Positions 42,734 to 52,203 of a stretch of 64,000 bases of DNA are shown piece after piece. The first letter of the stretch is position 1, and each line of letters begins with the position of its first letter. The notes under the pieces were generated by a model, which was not told the DNA's origin, searched no databases, and saw only the letters and a program-made list of their open reading frames with translations. This stretch comes from UBA8529 sp964390565 (GTDB lineage Bacteria > Bacteroidota > Bacteroidia > Bacteroidales > Tenuifilaceae), in contig CAYMII010000017.1 in NCBI GenBank assembly GCA_964390565.1, positions 10,586 through 74,585 on the forward strand, written 5' to 3'. The position numbers and the translations under genes are program-made.

Positions 42734-43609
42734 TTAAAGGATATTCAATGACTGCTCCTTAATCTTCTCAAGTTCATCCTTCATAAGCACCACAATCTTT
42801 TGCATTTCGGCTTGGTTGGCCTTTGAGCCAAGGGTGTTAATCTCGCGCCCCATCTCCTGAAGAATAAAACCAAGCTTGCGGCCTACAGGTTGATCCTCAT
42901 TCGCAGTTTTAATGAAATATTCGCAGTGGTTGCGGAGGCGAACCTTCTCCTCTGTTACATCCATTTTCTCTAAATAGTAAATAATCTCCTGCTCAAACCT
43001 ATCGTTATCAACCTTAACATCCTTAAGGCTTTTAAGGCTATCTTGTAATTTCGTTTTAACAGCATCGAGGCGTTGCTTTTCAAAAGGTTCTACTTTAACA
43101 AGCAGATCTTCAATCATTCGAACGCGTGCTGTAATATCTTTCTCAAGGGCTTTGCCCTCTTGCTCTCTAAACAAAATCATTTTTTCGATAGCTGCATTAA
43201 TGCACTCGAATAATGCTTTCCACTCATCATCACTAACTTCCACTTTCTCAATTTTTAGAACATCGGGCAATTTTAGAATAGTTTGAAAAACTGGCTCATT
43301 GGAGAGTGGAATATTACAATCAGCCGAAATGGCTTCGATTTGTTGATAGTAAGATTTAAAAATACTCGCATTTATGGGTGCTGCAGTGTTTTCCTTCTTT
43401 TCATCGTAGTTGATGTAGAAATCAACCTTACCTCTGGTAAGTTTCGTTGACAAAAGGTTTCGGATTTCATACTCCCTATCGCGATAAATCATAGGGACTT
43501 TAACATTTAAATCGAGCTGTTTACTGTTAAGCGATTTCACTTCAACAGAAATGGTTTTTCCGTTAACTTGAACTTCAGCTTTTCCGAAACCGGTCATTGA
43601 TATTAGCAT
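42734..43609 (-). CDS. yicC: YicC family endoribonuclease
   Basis: A 291-residue YicC protein. The N-terminus is MTGFGKAEVQVNGKTISVEVKSLNSKQLDLNVKVP, and the C-terminus has the conserved RKLGFILQEMGREINTLGSKANQAEM. Members of the family are reported as endoribonucleases. It heads the gmk-nadD-TPR operon. Confidence 0.94.
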   Translation of the reverse strand: MLISMTGFGKAEVQVNGKTISVEVKSLNSKQLDLNVKVPMIYRDREYEIRNLLSTKLTRGKVDFYINYDEKKENTAAPINASIFKSYYQQIEAISADCNIPLSNEPVFQTILKLPDVLKIEKVEVSDDEWKALFECINAAIEKMILFREQEGKALEKDITARVRMIEDLLVKVEPFEKQRLDAVKTKLQDSLKSLKDVKVDNDRFEQEIIYYLEKMDVTEEKVRLRNHCEYFIKTANEDQPVGRKLGFILQEMGREINTLGSKANQAEMQKIVVLMKDELEKIKEQSLNIL

Positions 43610-43628
43610 GGTATCTGTATTTATTTAG

Positions 43629-43659
43629 CAAATGTAGTTTTTTTAGAGTAGAAGACCAA
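43629..43659 (-). promoter_or_regulatory. Promoter of yicC-gmk-nadD operon
   Basis: On the minus strand TTG (43657-43659) and TACATTTG (43629-43636) are 20 bases apart, and the ATG is 19 bases after the -7 element. Confidence 0.6.
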
Positions 43660-43670
43660 TAAAAGCGTTG

Positions 43671-45050
43671 CTAACTCAACTCTTCGGTTAGTGTTTCAGT
43701 CTCAATTTTTTGTACTATCCCTTTATTCTTCCATCTACCCATTTTATAATATATGTAAGAGGTTACAGTACCTACAAACCATGCAATGGGTATTGACCAC
43801 CAAATACCCTCTTCAGCAAGGCTTGTGTACTTGCTTAAAAAATAAGCTAACGGAATTCGTATAAGCCAAAGCGAAATCAGCGTTAAGAACATTGGGACTA
43901 GCGTTGCTCCAGCACCTCTTAGTAAGCCTGTGTAAGTAAACATGGTGGAGAAGAAGATATAAAATAAACTGACAATGATAAGATATTTGTGTCCGACCTT
44001 TATTACCTCGGGGTTTGTGGTGAACATCCCCATAATATTATCGCCCCATAAAACAACAACTATTGTAATTGCAAAGCAAACCACTGCGGACATGATAAAT
44101 GTAGCCCTTAACCCAGCCTTAATTCTATCGAATTGTTTGGCACCCATGTTTTGACCAACAAATCCTGATAATGCCGCTGAAAAGTTCATTGCAGGTAACA
44201 ATGCCAGCTGATCTATGCGCATTGCAGCAGAATACCCGGCAATAACAACTGTTCCATAAACGTTTACAAACTTCATTAAGAACATTCCTCCAAGCCCAAC
44301 AAAAGTTTGCTGTATTCCTGTTGGAAGGCCAATCTTTACGCTTTGCCAGAATATTTTTCTATCAAAAACAAATTCACTTAAATTAAATTTAATTAAATCG
44401 TGATTACGATTTAGATAGATAATAGCCGTTAAGAATGCTCCAACTTGTGCAACTACAGTTGCTATTGCAGCGCCAGCAATTCCCCACTTGAAAATGAGTA
44501 TGAAAAGTAAATCAAACCCGATATTAAAGAATACAGAAATAATTAGGAAGTAGAGCGGTGTTTTTGAATCTCCAATACCTCTTAGTATAGCTGCAGTCCC
44601 GTTAAACCCAAACATCACAACAAGCCCTGAAATGTAAATGTTAAGATAAAGTACGGCATCGTGCATTAGCTCTTGAGGTAGGTCTAAGAGCCTAAATATC
44701 GTTCCGCTAAAAATTATACCGATAATTGATAGTATTATACCCGCAAAAAGAAAAAAGATGTTAATGGTATCAGAGGCTCTTTTAACCTTTTCGTAATCTT
44801 TTGCCCCAAAATATTGTGAAATTACTACAGATGCCCCAATCCCAAAGCCAATTATAAGAGCAATAAGCGTAAATATGATTGGAAATGATGCCCCAACTGC
44901 GGCTAATGCTTTCTCACCTAAATACCTTCCAACTATTATGCTATTTACAACTTGATATAATTGTTGAAATAGGTTTCCTAGTAGCATTGGAACTGCAAAC
45001 TGGAATATCAGCCTGGCTTCGTTCCCTTTAGTTAAATCTTTCATCATCAA
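43671..45050 (-). CDS. MATE family efflux transporter
   Basis: A 459-residue protein with about 12 membrane helices. The first helices show IFQFAVPMLLGNLFQQLYQVVNSIIVGRYLGEKALAAVGASFP, typical of MATE transporters of the NorM/DinF group; GLPTGIQQTFVGLGGMFLMKFVN begins the second half. It exports organic cations or drugs with Na+ or H+. Its substrate is unknown. The start is MMMKDLT, and the gene is a single transcription unit. Confidence 0.92.
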   Translation of the reverse strand: MMMKDLTKGNEARLIFQFAVPMLLGNLFQQLYQVVNSIIVGRYLGEKALAAVGASFPIIFTLIALIIGFGIGASVVISQYFGAKDYEKVKRASDTINIFFLFAGIILSIIGIIFSGTIFRLLDLPQELMHDAVLYLNIYISGLVVMFGFNGTAAILRGIGDSKTPLYFLIISVFFNIGFDLLFILIFKWGIAGAAIATVVAQVGAFLTAIIYLNRNHDLIKFNLSEFVFDRKIFWQSVKIGLPTGIQQTFVGLGGMFLMKFVNVYGTVVIAGYSAAMRIDQLALLPAMNFSAALSGFVGQNMGAKQFDRIKAGLRATFIMSAVVCFAITIVVVLWGDNIMGMFTTNPEVIKVGHKYLIIVSLFYIFFSTMFTYTGLLRGAGATLVPMFLTLISLWLIRIPLAYFLSKYTSLAEEGIWWSIPIAWFVGTVTSYIYYKMGRWKNKGIVQKIETETLTEELS

Positions 45051-45092
45051 AAAAAATAGTCTGCAAAGGTGGGGATTTTTATCAAGATAGAA

Positions 45093-45121
45093 TAAAAAAA
45101 CCGTCCAAGTTATTTGAACGG
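45093..45121 (-). terminator. Intrinsic terminator after tnaA
   Basis: On the minus strand CCGTTCAA and TTGGACGG pair with one mismatch around ATAAC, followed by a T run. It lies 28 bases past the tryptophanase stop. Confidence 0.75.
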
Positions 45122-45148
45122 CTTTTGATTTAATCGAATTTGTATCCT

Positions 45149-46522
45149 TTATGCTCTCTCAAGTTCAACTGTAAAGTGTCGCATAATAGGCGCTTCCCAC
45201 TTAATCTTCATCCCCTTGGTAATTTGAGCACGACGATCATAAACGTTTTTAAGAGCCGCTGCAATAACATCCATGTGGTTATTGGTATAAACTCTACGAG
45301 GTATTGCTAGTCGAAGGAATTCAAGTGCTGGGTAACGATTCTCGCGGGTTTCAGGATCACGGTCGGCCAATATTGCTCCAATTTCTACACCACGAATACC
45401 TGCTTCGAGGTAAAGCTCAATGGCTAGGGTTTGGGCCCTAAACTCCTCTTTAGGCATATTGGGTAAAACCTTATTGGCATCAACAAAAATAGCATGTCCA
45501 CCCGATGGGGTTTGGAATGGAACGCCATACTCTTTTAATTTACTGCCGAGATACTCAACTTGCTTAATACGTGTTTCGAGGTAGCTGAATTCGGTGCCCT
45601 CGTCAAGACCAACAGATAATGCATTCATATCACGACCAGCCATACCTCCATAAGTTACATAGCCTTCGAACATGATGTTGAATGTAGAGGCTTGCCTCCA
45701 AAGCTCCTGATCCCGCATGGCAATAAAACCGCCAATATTAATAATAGCATCTTTCTTACTGCTCATCGTCATAGCGTCGGAGTACGAAAACATCTCAAGA
45801 ACAATCTCTTTGATGGTTTTATTCTCGTAGCCTTTTTCTCTTACCTTAATGAAGTAGGCATTTTCGGCAAAACGGGCAGAATCAAATACAACCATTTTAC
45901 CATATTTTTTAGCCACGCGATGAGTCTCTTTTAAGCACTCCATCGATACAGGCTGCCCACCAGCAGTGTTATTGGTAATGGTAACAATTACAAAAGGAAC
46001 CTTCGCTGCGTTTTCCGAAAGGAACTTATCCAGCTTCTTTGGATCAACATTTCCCTTGAATGGGTGGTAAAGTTCAGTATCCTTAGCCTCATCAATAGTG
46101 CAATCAATTGCATGGGCTTTGCGGAACTCAATGTGTCCCTTGGTTGTATCGAAATGGGAGTTGCCAGGGACAAAATCACCCTCTTTTACAAGAACAGAGA
46201 AAAGAACATTCTCTGCTGCACGTCCTTGATGGGTTGGCAAAAAGTAATCGAAGCCAAGGATATTCTTGATGGCATTCTTCATGTTGTAATACGATGAAGC
46301 GCCAGCATAGCTTTCATCACCCATCATCATTGCAGCCCATTGACGGTCGCTCATTGCGCCTGTTCCTGAGTCAGTTAGTAGATCGATAAAAACCTGATTG
46401 CTTTTAAGGTTGAAAAGGTTATACTTTGCTTCCTTAATCCATTTTTCGCGCTCTTCGCGAGTGCTGCGGTAGATGGGTTCAACCATCTTTATTTTATACG
46501 ATTCGGCAAATGGTAGTTCCAT
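45149..46522 (-). CDS. tnaA: Tryptophanase
   Basis: A 457-residue beta-eliminating lyase that splits tryptophan to indole, pyruvate and ammonia. The PLP Lys is Lys257 in MSSKKDAIIN. FLPTHQGRAAENVLFS and DSARFAENAYFIK are family marks. Near the substrate site it has GIRGVEIGA, as in Escherichia coli tryptophanase (AGIRAVEIGS). Tyrosine phenol-lyases instead have Arg at that place (SMERG), so tryptophanase is favoured. It has its own promoter with a leader of about 170 bases, holds a candidate leader ORF, and ends in a terminator. Confidence 0.92.
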   Translation of the reverse strand: MELPFAESYKIKMVEPIYRSTREEREKWIKEAKYNLFNLKSNQVFIDLLTDSGTGAMSDRQWAAMMMGDESYAGASSYYNMKNAIKNILGFDYFLPTHQGRAAENVLFSVLVKEGDFVPGNSHFDTTKGHIEFRKAHAIDCTIDEAKDTELYHPFKGNVDPKKLDKFLSENAAKVPFVIVTITNNTAGGQPVSMECLKETHRVAKKYGKMVVFDSARFAENAYFIKVREKGYENKTIKEIVLEMFSYSDAMTMSSKKDAIINIGGFIAMRDQELWRQASTFNIMFEGYVTYGGMAGRDMNALSVGLDEGTEFSYLETRIKQVEYLGSKLKEYGVPFQTPSGGHAIFVDANKVLPNMPKEEFRAQTLAIELYLEAGIRGVEIGAILADRDPETRENRYPALEFLRLAIPRRVYTNNHMDVIAAALKNVYDRRAQITKGMKIKWEAPIMRHFTVELERA

Positions 46523-46599
46523 AAGACGATTATTTTTTAAGTTAATAAATAATGACTAGAAAAAAATGAAATGAAAAAGTGGAAATGAAGAGAATAGAA

Positions 46600-46674
46600 C
46601 TAGAAGGTATCCCTGTCCTTGATGTTACGGAACACCGATTTTGTAGTTAAAATATATGAAATCTGTAGCTTCAT
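46600..46674 (-). other. Candidate 24-codon leader ORF in tnaA 5' region
   Basis: On the minus strand an ATG at 46674 opens a 24-codon frame ending with TAG at 46600, within the tnaA leader and 78 bases before the tnaA start. It begins about 20 bases after the predicted transcription start. The length equals that of Escherichia coli TnaC, and it has TTKSVFRNI where TnaC has TSKWFNI. It lacks the Trp and Pro that TnaC needs. It could be chance. Confidence 0.25.
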
Positions 46675-46700
46675 ATAATATTTATCGAAATTATGCTACG

Positions 46701-46732
46701 CAAACATAGGTTAAATGAGAAAAAAAAGCAAA
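46701..46732 (-). promoter_or_regulatory. Promoter of tnaA
   Basis: On the minus strand TTTG (46729-46732) and TATGTTTG (46701-46708) are 20 bases apart, a full Bacteroidetes promoter match. Transcription would start near 46694, giving a leader of about 170 bases. Confidence 0.65.
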
Positions 46733-46789
46733 AAATATGGTGTAATAAAATTATATAGATGAAACGTGTATTTAGACAAATCTTTGGTA

Positions 46790-47653
46790 TTAAAGTAAAA
46801 AGTTAAGAATATTAAAAACTGCAAAAAATATACTTGCAATACCATTCGTAGTCATAAATGCCAGATTTACTCTATTAATATCTTTCGGACTTACAATTGA
46901 GTGTTGGTATATAAGTAATGCAATAAAAATAAATGCCCCTATCCAGTACCAATAGCTTGCATCTAGTTTATAACCAACATATAAAACAATCAAACCAGAG
47001 ATAATATGAAAAACTAATGCAACTAAAAGAGCATACTTTTTGCCCAACGCAGCTGGGATTGATTTAAGCAATTCTTGTTTATCAAACTCCTCATCCTGCA
47101 ACGAGTAGATAATATCGAATCCTCCAACCCAAAAAAGAACAATAAAGGAGTATAGAATCGGAATAAGATCAAACTTGCCTGTAACTGAAAGATAAGCTCC
47201 AATAGGGGCTAAAGATAATCCAAGACCAAGCACTAAATGACAAAGAATTGTCCATCGCTTAGTAAAGCTGTAAAGTAAAACCACAGCCAAAGCGATAGGT
47301 GACAAATAAAAAACCAGAGAGTTAATGAAATATGTAGTAACAATAAAGAGAATCGAATTGATAATTGTAAAAAGTATTGCTGATTTAGCTGAAATGATAC
47401 CCTTAGGAATTTCGCGCTGAGCTGTTCGAGGGTTTTTTAAGTCGATATATCTATCAACCACCCTGTTAAAACTCATGGCTGCGGTACGAGCAAATACCAT
47501 GCAAAGGATAACTAATACTAAAAGTTGCCAACTAAAACTTGACGAATTAGTTTTGAATGCAAGAAACAACCCAATTAAGGCAAATGGCATTGCAAATATG
47601 GTATGGCTGAACTTAACGAGCGATAGATAATTCTTAAACATTGATCTAAACAT
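46790..47653 (-). CDS. UbiA family prenyltransferase (UbiA/MenA-like)
   Basis: A 287-residue integral membrane prenyltransferase with about nine helices. The two Asp-rich motifs are NRVVDRYIDLKNPRT and DEEFDKQELLKS. It resembles the 4-hydroxybenzoate polyprenyltransferase-like proteins widely annotated in menaquinone-making Bacteroidetes (MqnP-like in the futalosine pathway, or MenA). Substrate is not certain. The ATG at 47653 is chosen; the promoter at 47684-47716 excludes the TTG at 47686. The product may supply quinone for NDH-2. Confidence 0.85.
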   Translation of the reverse strand: MFRSMFKNYLSLVKFSHTIFAMPFALIGLFLAFKTNSSSFSWQLLVLVILCMVFARTAAMSFNRVVDRYIDLKNPRTAQREIPKGIISAKSAILFTIINSILFIVTTYFINSLVFYLSPIALAVVLLYSFTKRWTILCHLVLGLGLSLAPIGAYLSVTGKFDLIPILYSFIVLFWVGGFDIIYSLQDEEFDKQELLKSIPAALGKKYALLVALVFHIISGLIVLYVGYKLDASYWYWIGAFIFIALLIYQHSIVSPKDINRVNLAFMTTNGIASIFFAVFNILNFLL

Positions 47654-47683
47654 TTTAAATGAAATCAATTTAATCAAGCACTG

Positions 47684-47716
47684 CAAAGGTAATTTTTAAT
47701 TACGAAAGTATTCAAA
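47684..47716 (-). promoter_or_regulatory. Promoter of UbiA-family gene
   Basis: On the minus strand TTTG (47713-47716) and TACCTTTG (47684-47691) are 21 bases apart; the chosen ATG is 30 bases further on. Confidence 0.6.
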
Positions 47717-47840
47717 AACGTTTTTAAAACAGCTTTGCGCAATAATGGTTTAAACTAAATAATTAGATTAACTTAAATTCCTATTGATTGTAATTCGTTT
47801 TCTGATTTATTGAGGTTATATTAGTGAAGATTTTTTATAG

Positions 47841-50081
47841 ATGACCTATTCATTACCTCATCGGTTATTTACTATAATAGCGGCGTTGTTTTTGTCATTA
47901 AACATAGCCGCTCAAACTACTCTTGATAGCCTCGAAGCATCTGCAAACAGGGCGACAGGCGAAGAGAAACTCGACTTGCTTCTTGACCTCAGTGAAAGAT
48001 ATATTAATATTAACCCCGATAAAGCCATAGAATTTGGATTACAAGTTTTGCTTAAAGCAAAAAGTATGGGTAAACCTCTGCAGGAGGCACGAGCTCTTTG
48101 GATTATGGGTAAAGTCAGCTTTAAAACTTTAAATATTGGGAATACCCTCCGTTACTACAATCGAGCATTAGGCCAGTTCGAAAAGTTTAATATGCGTAAG
48201 GAGCAGGTTGAGGTGTTAATTGGGTTATCTGAGGTATATGATTATTCGCGTAACCCTGAAATGGCAATTATTTATCTTGAACGTGCTTATGGTATTGTAG
48301 TTCAGACAAGGAACTATCAGCTTCAAACCAATGTTCTCAATAGCCTCGGGCAAATTCATATAAAAAAGGGAAACTATAAAAATGCGATCATCCAGTTTAC
48401 CAAAATTTTACAAATTATTGGTGATGGACAACTTACCCCTGAGCAACGAAAGGTAAAATCTAATAGCTATAATAAGATCGGACTAGCCTACAAAAACCTA
48501 GGTGAATTTCAACTTAGCCTCGAGGCATATAAAAAATCGGCATCTAATTCTTTTGCTATTGACGATTCATCGGAATATGGCAAAGCTCAGCGGGAGATTG
48601 CATTATCATTTTATTTAGTTCAAAAAATGGATAGCTCGTCGTTTTACTATAACAAAGCTTTAGTAATTAGTACATCATTAAAAGATTCTATAGAAATTAT
48701 CAATGCTCTTCAGGGTTTAGGTGATGTTAACTTTGAATTAGGTAAATATGATCAGGCACGCTTCTTTTTTAATCGCCAGTTGAATATTGCTGAAAAGATT
48801 AATAATGTACAAGGTACTGTAACTAGTCTGGTTAAGATATCGAGATGTTATTACGTTTCAGGTGATTACCCAACATCTACAAATTATCTTAACAGAGCAC
48901 TTAGAATTGCTGAAAGTGAGAATTTGTATTCAACCTCTGCAGATGTATACCAGTATTTGTCTCTTATAAGCGAATCGGAGGGGCGATACCGAGACGCCCT
49001 TGCGTACTATAAGTTATGGGCAGAGATTCGCGACTCAATTTATAGCGAGGAGAGCGGTGAAAAGTTGGCAAAACTGCAAATCATTTACGATATCAACCAG
49101 AAAGAGCGCGAGAACGAGATTTTAAAACAAGGTAGCGAAATTCAAAAGTTGGAGTTGGCTAAAAATAGGTATCGTAATATCGTATTGGTTGTTGTTGTAA
49201 TAACCTTCTCTGTTTTGATTATTTTCTTAGGTTTTCTCTATCAGTCAAAACATAAAGAGGTTCGAAAGCAGCGCGAGGCTGAGCAACGAATTGTTGAGAT
49301 TAATAAAGAATTAGAGAAACGGATGATTCAAGAGATTAAAAAGCAGGAGAAGCAGCAGCATCTCTTGGCTCAAAAATCAAAACTCGAATCGCTTGGAACG
49401 CTTGCTGCTGGTATTGCTCATGAAATTAATCAACCCCTCGGAGGCATTTCCATGGGCCTCGATAACATCCTTTTAAAAGTTAACGATAAGAATTACTCCG
49501 AATCATACCTAAAGGAGAAAATTTCCACTCTTTTCGATAATGTTGATCGGATTAAGCGGATTATCGACCATGTTCGAATTTTCTCGCGAACACAAAAAAC
49601 CAATACCCTTGAGAAGGTTGATATAAATGAAGTTATTTCGAGCGCATTGCTTATGGTTGGAACGCAGTATCAAACCCATAATGTGATGACCAGTGTAGCC
49701 CTTTCGAAAGAGCAATGCTTTATCTATGGCGATAAGTTTAAGCTCGAACAGGTTGTTCTTAACCTTTTATCCAATGCAAAACACGCAGTTGATGAAAAGG
49801 AGAAACAGAAAATTGAGGGTTATCAAAAGCATATCTCAATAAAATCTTGGCAAACGGAACTTAATGTGTTTTTCAGCGTTTGGGATAATGGAACAGGTAT
49901 TCACTCCGATATTCTGGAAAAGATTTACGACCCATTCTTTACAACAAAATCTGAAGAAAAAGGAACTGGCCTTGGGTTATCAATAACCTACGGTTTTATT
50001 AAAGATATTCTCGGCGAGATTCGTGTGGATACTGAGTTAGGTGAATTTTCAGTTTTTGAAGTGTCAATACCTAAAAGTTAG
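47841..50081 (+). CDS. TPR-containing membrane histidine kinase
   Basis: A 746-residue kinase with a signal peptide ending near LNIAAQ, a periplasmic TPR region at about 50-400 (many units such as NAIIQFTKILQIIGD), one membrane helix at about 447-470 (IVLVVVVITFSVLIIFLGFLY) and a coiled coil. HisKA has LAAGIAHEINQPLGG with His527. The ATPase part has NLLSNAKHAVDEKEK, DNGTGIHSDI and GTGLGLSITYG. The sigma-54 regulator gene starts four bases after its stop, so they form a two-component pair. The TPR input may bind protein or peptide partners. Confidence 0.93.
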   Translation: MTYSLPHRLFTIIAALFLSLNIAAQTTLDSLEASANRATGEEKLDLLLDLSERYININPDKAIEFGLQVLLKAKSMGKPLQEARALWIMGKVSFKTLNIGNTLRYYNRALGQFEKFNMRKEQVEVLIGLSEVYDYSRNPEMAIIYLERAYGIVVQTRNYQLQTNVLNSLGQIHIKKGNYKNAIIQFTKILQIIGDGQLTPEQRKVKSNSYNKIGLAYKNLGEFQLSLEAYKKSASNSFAIDDSSEYGKAQREIALSFYLVQKMDSSSFYYNKALVISTSLKDSIEIINALQGLGDVNFELGKYDQARFFFNRQLNIAEKINNVQGTVTSLVKISRCYYVSGDYPTSTNYLNRALRIAESENLYSTSADVYQYLSLISESEGRYRDALAYYKLWAEIRDSIYSEESGEKLAKLQIIYDINQKERENEILKQGSEIQKLELAKNRYRNIVLVVVVITFSVLIIFLGFLYQSKHKEVRKQREAEQRIVEINKELEKRMIQEIKKQEKQQHLLAQKSKLESLGTLAAGIAHEINQPLGGISMGLDNILLKVNDKNYSESYLKEKISTLFDNVDRIKRIIDHVRIFSRTQKTNTLEKVDINEVISSALLMVGTQYQTHNVMTSVALSKEQCFIYGDKFKLEQVVLNLLSNAKHAVDEKEKQKIEGYQKHISIKSWQTELNVFFSVWDNGTGIHSDILEKIYDPFFTTKSEEKGTGLGLSITYGFIKDILGEIRVDTELGEFSVFEVSIPKS

Positions 50082-50085
50082 TTGT

Positions 50086-51462
50086 ATGGAGAATTTAAAG
50101 ATTCTTGTTCTTGATGATGAAAGAGTTTTTCGTGACGAGATTAAAGAGTTTCTCGAAACCGATGGATTTGAGGTTCATTTAGCCCCCAAACCATCTGTTG
50201 CATTTGAATTGCTTAAGCAATTTGAGATTGATATTATGATACTCGACCTTAAACTCCCTGAAATGGACGGAATCTCTGTTCTTCAAAAGGTTAAGGAGCA
50301 GTATCACGATATTGAGGTGATAATGATAACTGGGCATGGCGATATGGATGCTGTTATTCAAGCAATGCGTTATGGAGCCGTTGAGTTTTTCCCTAAACCT
50401 TTTCGTCTGATTGATATGAAAGCCGCTATCCAACGAACAAAAAGGTTTATTAATCTTAATTATAAGTATAAGGAGGTTGAGCATTCGTATGCCTTGGTTT
50501 CGAAAGAGTTGCGCGATAGCGTTGGGTACGAGATAATGGGTAATAGCAAGGCAATAAAGCAAGTTGTTGATTTGATGACTAAGGTTGCCAAAGCCGATGT
50601 AACATCAGTACTTATTACAGGTGAAAGCGGAACGGGCAAAGAACTTGTTGCTCGTGGAATTCACTACCTCAGCTCGCGCAAAAATTCCTACTTTCATGCA
50701 GTTAACTGCTCGGCTGTACCAGATACCTTATTTGAAAGCGAGTTCTTTGGACATAAGAAGGGCGCTTTTACTGGAGCCAACGAGGAGAAGATTGGCTGGT
50801 TTGAGATTGCCAATGGCGGTACACTATTCCTCGATGAGATTGTTGATATGCAGCAAACCATGCAAAGCAAGCTTCTTAGGGTGTTAGAGGATAGAAAAAT
50901 TAGACGCATCGGTTCCAACAACGATGTTCCAGTTGATGTTCGAATTATCGCTGCTACAAATCAAAATATCCAAAAATTACTTGAGGAGAATAAGTTTAGG
51001 AACGATCTTTACTACAGGCTAAATTCATTTGAGATTAATATCCCGCCGCTTCGCGAACGGAGGGAGGATATCCCAATTTTGCTCGATTATTTCATCAAGT
51101 TGATGTCTCAACGGTTAAATAAAAAGGTTCCATCGGTTGACGCATCAGTTGTAAAAGCATTAACAGCATACGACTTTCCAGGAAATGTTCGGGAGTTAAG
51201 AAATATGGTGGAACGAGCGCTTATCCTAAGCGATGGCGGAAAGCTATCGTTGCGTTTCTTTAGCGGTTTACCAATGGTTGAGGACGAGGCAGTTTTAGAA
51301 AGCGAGAAGGATATGCTATTTGATCTCGATGAAGTTGAAAAACGTCTTATTATTCGTGCTTTGCAGAAAACCGATTATAAAAAGGGTGAAGCAGCGCAAC
51401 TTCTAAATATAACACGCCAATCGCTTGATCGAAGACTTGAGAAGTATGGAATTGATTTTTAA
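50086..51462 (+). CDS. NtrC-family sigma-54 response regulator
   Basis: A 458-residue regulator. The receiver has VLDDERVFR and Asp54 in MILDLKLPEMDG. The AAA+ domain has Walker A GESGTGKE, the sigma-54 contact loop GAFTGANEE, Walker B GGTLFLDEIVDM and the PGNVRELRNMVERAL segment. A Fis-type helix-turn-helix closes it (KKGEAAQLLNITRQSLDRRLEKYGI). The ATG at 50086 is used instead of an upstream GTG at 50041 that overlaps the kinase gene. Targets are unknown. I did not identify a -24/-12 promoter in the window. Confidence 0.95.
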   Translation: MENLKILVLDDERVFRDEIKEFLETDGFEVHLAPKPSVAFELLKQFEIDIMILDLKLPEMDGISVLQKVKEQYHDIEVIMITGHGDMDAVIQAMRYGAVEFFPKPFRLIDMKAAIQRTKRFINLNYKYKEVEHSYALVSKELRDSVGYEIMGNSKAIKQVVDLMTKVAKADVTSVLITGESGTGKELVARGIHYLSSRKNSYFHAVNCSAVPDTLFESEFFGHKKGAFTGANEEKIGWFEIANGGTLFLDEIVDMQQTMQSKLLRVLEDRKIRRIGSNNDVPVDVRIIAATNQNIQKLLEENKFRNDLYYRLNSFEINIPPLRERREDIPILLDYFIKLMSQRLNKKVPSVDASVVKALTAYDFPGNVRELRNMVERALILSDGGKLSLRFFSGLPMVEDEAVLESEKDMLFDLDEVEKRLIIRALQKTDYKKGEAAQLLNITRQSLDRRLEKYGIDF

Positions 51463-51627
51463 TGCTTTGAACCATATTAGGCACATTAGAACACATTAGA
51501 AATTGTTTGTGAACTATTTTGGTAATAGATAATGTTACCCTCTGTTTTAAGGTTTAAGTCTTCTGTAAATTGATTTTTTGAAGTTGTCTATTAGGCCTTG
51601 AAGCAATGCCTATGTGACCTACTGTGA
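51463..51627. repeat. Short-period repeat-like spacer between convergent genes
   Basis: The gap contains loose repeats such as CACATTAGAA, twice (about 51481-51500), and TGTGACCTACTGTGACTATT (about 51612-51631). No terminator or gene is clear. Confidence 0.4.
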
Positions 51628-52149
51628 CTATTGTGGTGAAATGCTTTGGCTTAACTTCTCTCTATAAATCTCATAGTTCTCATCATCGAAACAAACAAAA
51701 ATAACCTTTTTGGGGTATTTGTTTTTACAGATGAACTCGCGAATAGCTCTAAAAGCAATTTCGGCAGCAGATTTCTTTGGAAATCCATATACTCCTGTGC
51801 TGATATTTGGAATAGCAATGGTTTCAATATTATGACTCATGGCTAACTTTAAACTATTTTGATAGGCATTACGAAGGAGATCTATTTCATCTTTATAACC
51901 ACCTCGCCAAATTGGGCCAACAGTATGAATGATATGCTTTGCAGGTAATTTATAACCTTTAGTAATTCGTGCTTCTCCAGTAGGACAACCACCAATTTTT
52001 CGACATTCTTCCAGTAATTCAGGCCCTGCGGCATCATGAATTGCTCCATCAACGCCACCACCACCAAGCAAACTCTCGTTTGCTGCGTTTACTATGGCGT
52101 CAACGTTTAGCGTTGTAATATCACCCTGAATTACCTCGATTGTACCCAT
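51628..52149 (-). CDS. Macrodomain protein (YmdB-like O-acetyl-ADP-ribose deacetylase)
   Basis: A 173-residue stand-alone macrodomain. It has the ADP-ribose-binding motifs GDITTLNVDAIVNAANESLLGGGGVDGAIHDAAG and PNISTGVYGFPKKSAAEIA. Members hydrolyse O-acetyl-ADP-ribose or remove ADP-ribose from proteins. The catalytic Asn/Asp residues (NAAN, GGVDGAIH) are intact. It is a single gene downstream of a large hairpin. Confidence 0.94.
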   Translation of the reverse strand: MGTIEVIQGDITTLNVDAIVNAANESLLGGGGVDGAIHDAAGPELLEECRKIGGCPTGEARITKGYKLPAKHIIHTVGPIWRGGYKDEIDLLRNAYQNSLKLAMSHNIETIAIPNISTGVYGFPKKSAAEIAFRAIREFICKNKYPKKVIFVCFDDENYEIYREKLSQSISPQ

Positions 52150-52160
52150 ATTTTAAAAAT

Positions 52161-52193
52161 AACCCCATTAGGGTTTTAAACCCTGATGGGGTT
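52161..52193. repeat. 33-base inverted repeat between pheT and macrodomain gene
   Basis: Arms AACCCCAT-x-AGGGTTT and AAACCCT-x-ATGGGGTT fold into a long hairpin with one unpaired position per arm. It may serve as the pheT terminator, or it may be a solitary member of the palindrome type seen near the RAYT at 18117, which also has a GGTTTAAACC centre. Confidence 0.65.
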
Positions 52194-52203
52194 AAAAATA
52201 TTA

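Noticed and set aside
45149..46522. Tyrosine phenol-lyase instead of tryptophanase
   Set aside because: The Arg typical of tyrosine phenol-lyase is Ile here (GVEIG), as in tryptophanase.
47654..47686. Longer N-terminus for the UbiA-family protein from TTG at 47686
   Set aside because: It overlaps the -7 element TACCTTTG; transcription would start downstream of it.
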